From NCBI RefSeq assembly GCF_002205845.1, contig NZ_NISI01000002.1:186001-250000 (forward strand): a stretch of 64,000 bases of DNA. Reading direction: 5' to 3'. Under the pieces are notes generated by a model, which saw only the letters and a program-made list of their open reading frames with translations, did no database searches and was not told where the DNA came from. Below, in pieces: positions 61,930 through 64,000 of the stretch. Numbering within the stretch: the first letter of the stretch is position 1; each line of letters starts with the position of its first letter. The DNA comes from Roseateles puraquae. Its GTDB lineage: Bacteria > Pseudomonadota > Gammaproteobacteria > Burkholderiales > Burkholderiaceae_C. The position numbers and the translations under genes are program-made.

Positions 61930-63987
61930 ATGAAGAGCTATTTCAGGCCGGCAGGCCAGGCGCTGGTGATCGCCAGCGCAGCCCTGCTGTACAACTTCGC
62001 GGTGGCCGCCGAGGCGCCGCCGATCCGCGTCCCCACGGTGGAGACGCTGGCCCAGTTCCCGGGCATGACGGGCTTTCGCATCTCGCCGGACGGCAAGCAC
62101 ATGCTGGCCATCCAGAGCCAAGGCGACACCCGCAACATCCTGGTGTGGAAACTGGCCGACCTCGCCGCCAGGCCCACGGTCATCGGTTCCAAGAACATGC
62201 AGATCAGCAGTGCGTCGTTCCTGAAGAACGACATGCTGCAGGTCACCATGACCCAGCCCTACGACTGGCGCGATGACGAGATCACCAAGACCTTCATCAG
62301 CAAGCTGCTGTTCACCGACCTGGAAGGCAAGAACTGGATCGAGCCGACCGTGTCGGGCGAGGTAGCCCGCTCCGAAGCCGCCAAGCGCGCAGCCGCGCTG
62401 TCCAACCCGCGGGTGATCAACCGCCTGCTGGCCGACCCCGACAACGTCATCATCCAGAGCGGCTCCATCGAAGGCCGCGACATCTACCGCTACAACCTGC
62501 GCACCAACAAGACCTCGCGCATCCTGCGGCTGGGTGAGTCCGACAACACCGTTCGCGTGAACAACGCCGGGCAGGCCTGGGCGAAGTCGCGTGCGGGCAT
62601 CGATGCCACCGGCCCATTCATCGCGATCGACTTCCGCAGCCCTGACGGCGAATGGGTCGAGCATTTCCGCAGCTATGTGAAGGACCGCGACATCGTGGAC
62701 GTGGTCGCGCCCGGCCTGAAGCCCGGTACGGCCATCGTGCGAAGCAACGTCGGCCGCGAGTTCACGGCGCTGTACGAGTACGACATCGCCGCCCGCAAGA
62801 TGGGCGCACCGGTGTTCGAGCACAAGTATTTCGATGCCAGCGGCGTGCGCAGCTTCCGTGACGACGACGCACCTCGCGAGGAGGGCTTCGATGGCTACGT
62901 CTTCGAAGGCCACCTCGGCGGCGACGAGCACTGGGAGAACCCCAAGCTGGAGGCCACCCTGCGCGGCGTCGCCCAGGCGCTGGGCATCAAGGAGATCGAC
63001 CAGGAACTGGTGAATATCGGCAGCGGTGAGCGCGCCACCATCAAGTCACTCGATGGCGTGCAGGTGCGACTGGTGTCGTATGTGGGGGGCGAGACGCCGA
63101 CCTACCTGATCCGCGTCAGCGGCCTGACCTACCCGACCGAGCACTACCTGCTGCGCGGCCAAGCCATTCAACTGCTGGCCAAGGAGTACCCGGACGTCGA
63201 CAAGCGCTCGCTCGGCACGGCCCGCTTCGTGTACTACAAGGCGCGCGACGGCCTGACCATCCCGGCCTACCTCACGGTGCCGAACGCGCAGCTGTGCGGC
63301 CCGGGCCCCTACTCGGCCGTCATCCATCCTCACGGCGGCCCGTGGGCGCGTGACACCATGGACTACGACCGCTCCGGCTGGGTGCCGCTGCTGGTGTCGC
63401 AGTGCCGGGTCGTGCTGCAGCCGCAGTTCCGCGGCTCGGCCGGCTGGGGTCGTGCCCTGTGGTACGCAGGCGACCGCGAGTGGGGCCAGAAGATGCAGGA
63501 CGACAAGGATGACGGCGCCAAGTGGCTGGTCAGCGAGAAGCTGGCCGACCCCAAGCGCATCGCCATGTTCGGCTTCTCTTACGGCGGCTACTCGGCCTTT
63601 GCCGCGGCGGTGCGGCCCAACGGGCTGTACAAGTGCGCGATCGCCGGCGCGGGCGTGTCGGACATCGAGCGCATCGGCGCGCGGCTGTTCACCAACCCGT
63701 TCTTCCGCTCCGCGCAGGAGCCCACGATGCGCGGTCTGAATCCGCTGGCCCAGGCCGACAAGATCCAGATCCCGATCATGGTCTACCACGGCGACCGCGA
63801 CCAGACCGTGCCGCTGATGCAGTCCGAGCTGTTCGTGGACAAGGCCAAGGCCGCCGGCAAGCCGGTCGAGTACCACGTGCTCAACGACTATGCCCACGGC
63901 CCGGCCTGGACGCGCAAGGTCAACATCGACCAGCTCAACCTGATCAGCAACTACCTGGGCAAGGGCTGCGGTGGTGGCGGCCTGTGA
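61930..63987 (+). CDS. Secreted S9-family prolyl-oligopeptidase-like peptidase
   Basis: 685 residues with a signal peptide (ALLYNFAVAA). An N-terminal beta-propeller-like half (about 30-420) is followed by an alpha/beta hydrolase with the nucleophile in MFGFSYGGYSAF, Asp in YHGDRDQTVP and His in DYAHGPAW. It should cleave short peptides in the periplasm or outside the cell. It directly follows a TonB receptor, hinting at joint nutrient use. The peptidase ends 13 bases before the window edge. Confidence 0.92.
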   Translation: MKSYFRPAGQALVIASAALLYNFAVAAEAPPIRVPTVETLAQFPGMTGFRISPDGKHMLAIQSQGDTRNILVWKLADLAARPTVIGSKNMQISSASFLKNDMLQVTMTQPYDWRDDEITKTFISKLLFTDLEGKNWIEPTVSGEVARSEAAKRAAALSNPRVINRLLADPDNVIIQSGSIEGRDIYRYNLRTNKTSRILRLGESDNTVRVNNAGQAWAKSRAGIDATGPFIAIDFRSPDGEWVEHFRSYVKDRDIVDVVAPGLKPGTAIVRSNVGREFTALYEYDIAARKMGAPVFEHKYFDASGVRSFRDDDAPREEGFDGYVFEGHLGGDEHWENPKLEATLRGVAQALGIKEIDQELVNIGSGERATIKSLDGVQVRLVSYVGGETPTYLIRVSGLTYPTEHYLLRGQAIQLLAKEYPDVDKRSLGTARFVYYKARDGLTIPAYLTVPNAQLCGPGPYSAVIHPHGGPWARDTMDYDRSGWVPLLVSQCRVVLQPQFRGSAGWGRALWYAGDREWGQKMQDDKDDGAKWLVSEKLADPKRIAMFGFSYGGYSAFAAAVRPNGLYKCAIAGAGVSDIERIGARLFTNPFFRSAQEPTMRGLNPLAQADKIQIPIMVYHGDRDQTVPLMQSELFVDKAKAAGKPVEYHVLNDYAHGPAWTRKVNIDQLNLISNYLGKGCGGGGL

Positions 63988-64000
63988 TGGCCTGACACGC

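Noticed and set aside
58318-62931. A minus-strand open frame of about 1500 codons antisense to the TonB receptor and peptidase genes
   Set aside because: Very long but composed of Val/Gly/Arg/His-rich sequence without motifs; the plus strand holds two well-formed exported proteins with a terminator between them.

Overview
The window is GC-rich DNA from a free-living betaproteobacterium, most likely of the order Burkholderiales (Rubrivivax/Roseateles/Mitsuaria-like). The indications are near-universal C/G in third codon positions, a MetR/MesX/MesD methionine locus, PEP-CTERM proteins, a bufferin cluster, two large TonB-dependent receptors and several c-di-GMP enzymes. It is ordinary chromosome with one clear foreign patch: an AT-rich block of about 2.5 kb around 24.85-27.4 kb holding a single SIR2-STAND gene.

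Layout. 1-1.9 kb: edge of an esterase gene, then a minus-strand cold-shock block (cspA, a small conserved gene, infA). 2-6.2 kb: a GAF-PAS-GGDEF-EAL protein and an SRAP-family abasic-site protein. 6.2-10.4 kb: metR, divergent from mesX-mesD (folate-independent methionine synthase), then a cobalamin riboswitch that now precedes a thioesterase-like gene. 10.5-17.5 kb: lipocalin, hemolysin-III-like membrane protein, glutamine amidotransferase, a double solute-binding protein, DUF1203, TonB receptor. 17.8-24.3 kb: secreted CBM2-GH5 cellulase, a PEP-CTERM protein, HNH nuclease, small membrane and LURP-like proteins, a serine hydrolase and a PAS-GGDEF cyclase. 24.4-27.4 kb: two 81-bp REP-like palindromes around a gene relic, then the SIR2-STAND gene. 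27.4-31.7 kb: AcoR-like sigma-54 activator, divergent from an acetaldehyde-type dehydrogenase and DUF779 gene with a sigma-54 promoter between them. 31.7-37.2 kb: a PEP-CTERM-like protein, an RsbQ-like hydrolase coupled to a hybrid histidine kinase, an acetyltransferase and a secreted glycerophosphodiesterase. 37.3-41.9 kb: a tight four-gene operon for recycling peptidoglycan sugars (murQ, AmpG-like transporter, NagX-like acyltransferase, GHL10 lipoprotein). 42.2-44.2 kb: a bufferin cluster (bufA-bufB-bufC). 44.1-50.2 kb: lipoprotein, exported peroxiredoxin, amidase, two tandem paralogues of unknown function, two GST-fold proteins and an exported Pro/Tyr-rich protein. 50.2-58.4 kb: molybdenum hydroxylase genes (xdhC, coxS-coxL-coxM type, then an isoquinoline-oxidoreductase-type pair) around a serine-less hydrolase. 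58.8-64 kb: a TonB receptor followed by a secreted S9 prolyl oligopeptidase.

The most notable items are the SIR2-STAND protein (a probable single-gene NAD-depleting antiphage system), the RsbQ-hybrid kinase pair (a small-molecule sensing module), the riboswitch apparently separated from its original gene, the bufferin cluster, and the solute-binding fusion with no transporter beside it. Many very long reading frames lie antisense to these genes. They result from the GC-rich codon bias and were not called.
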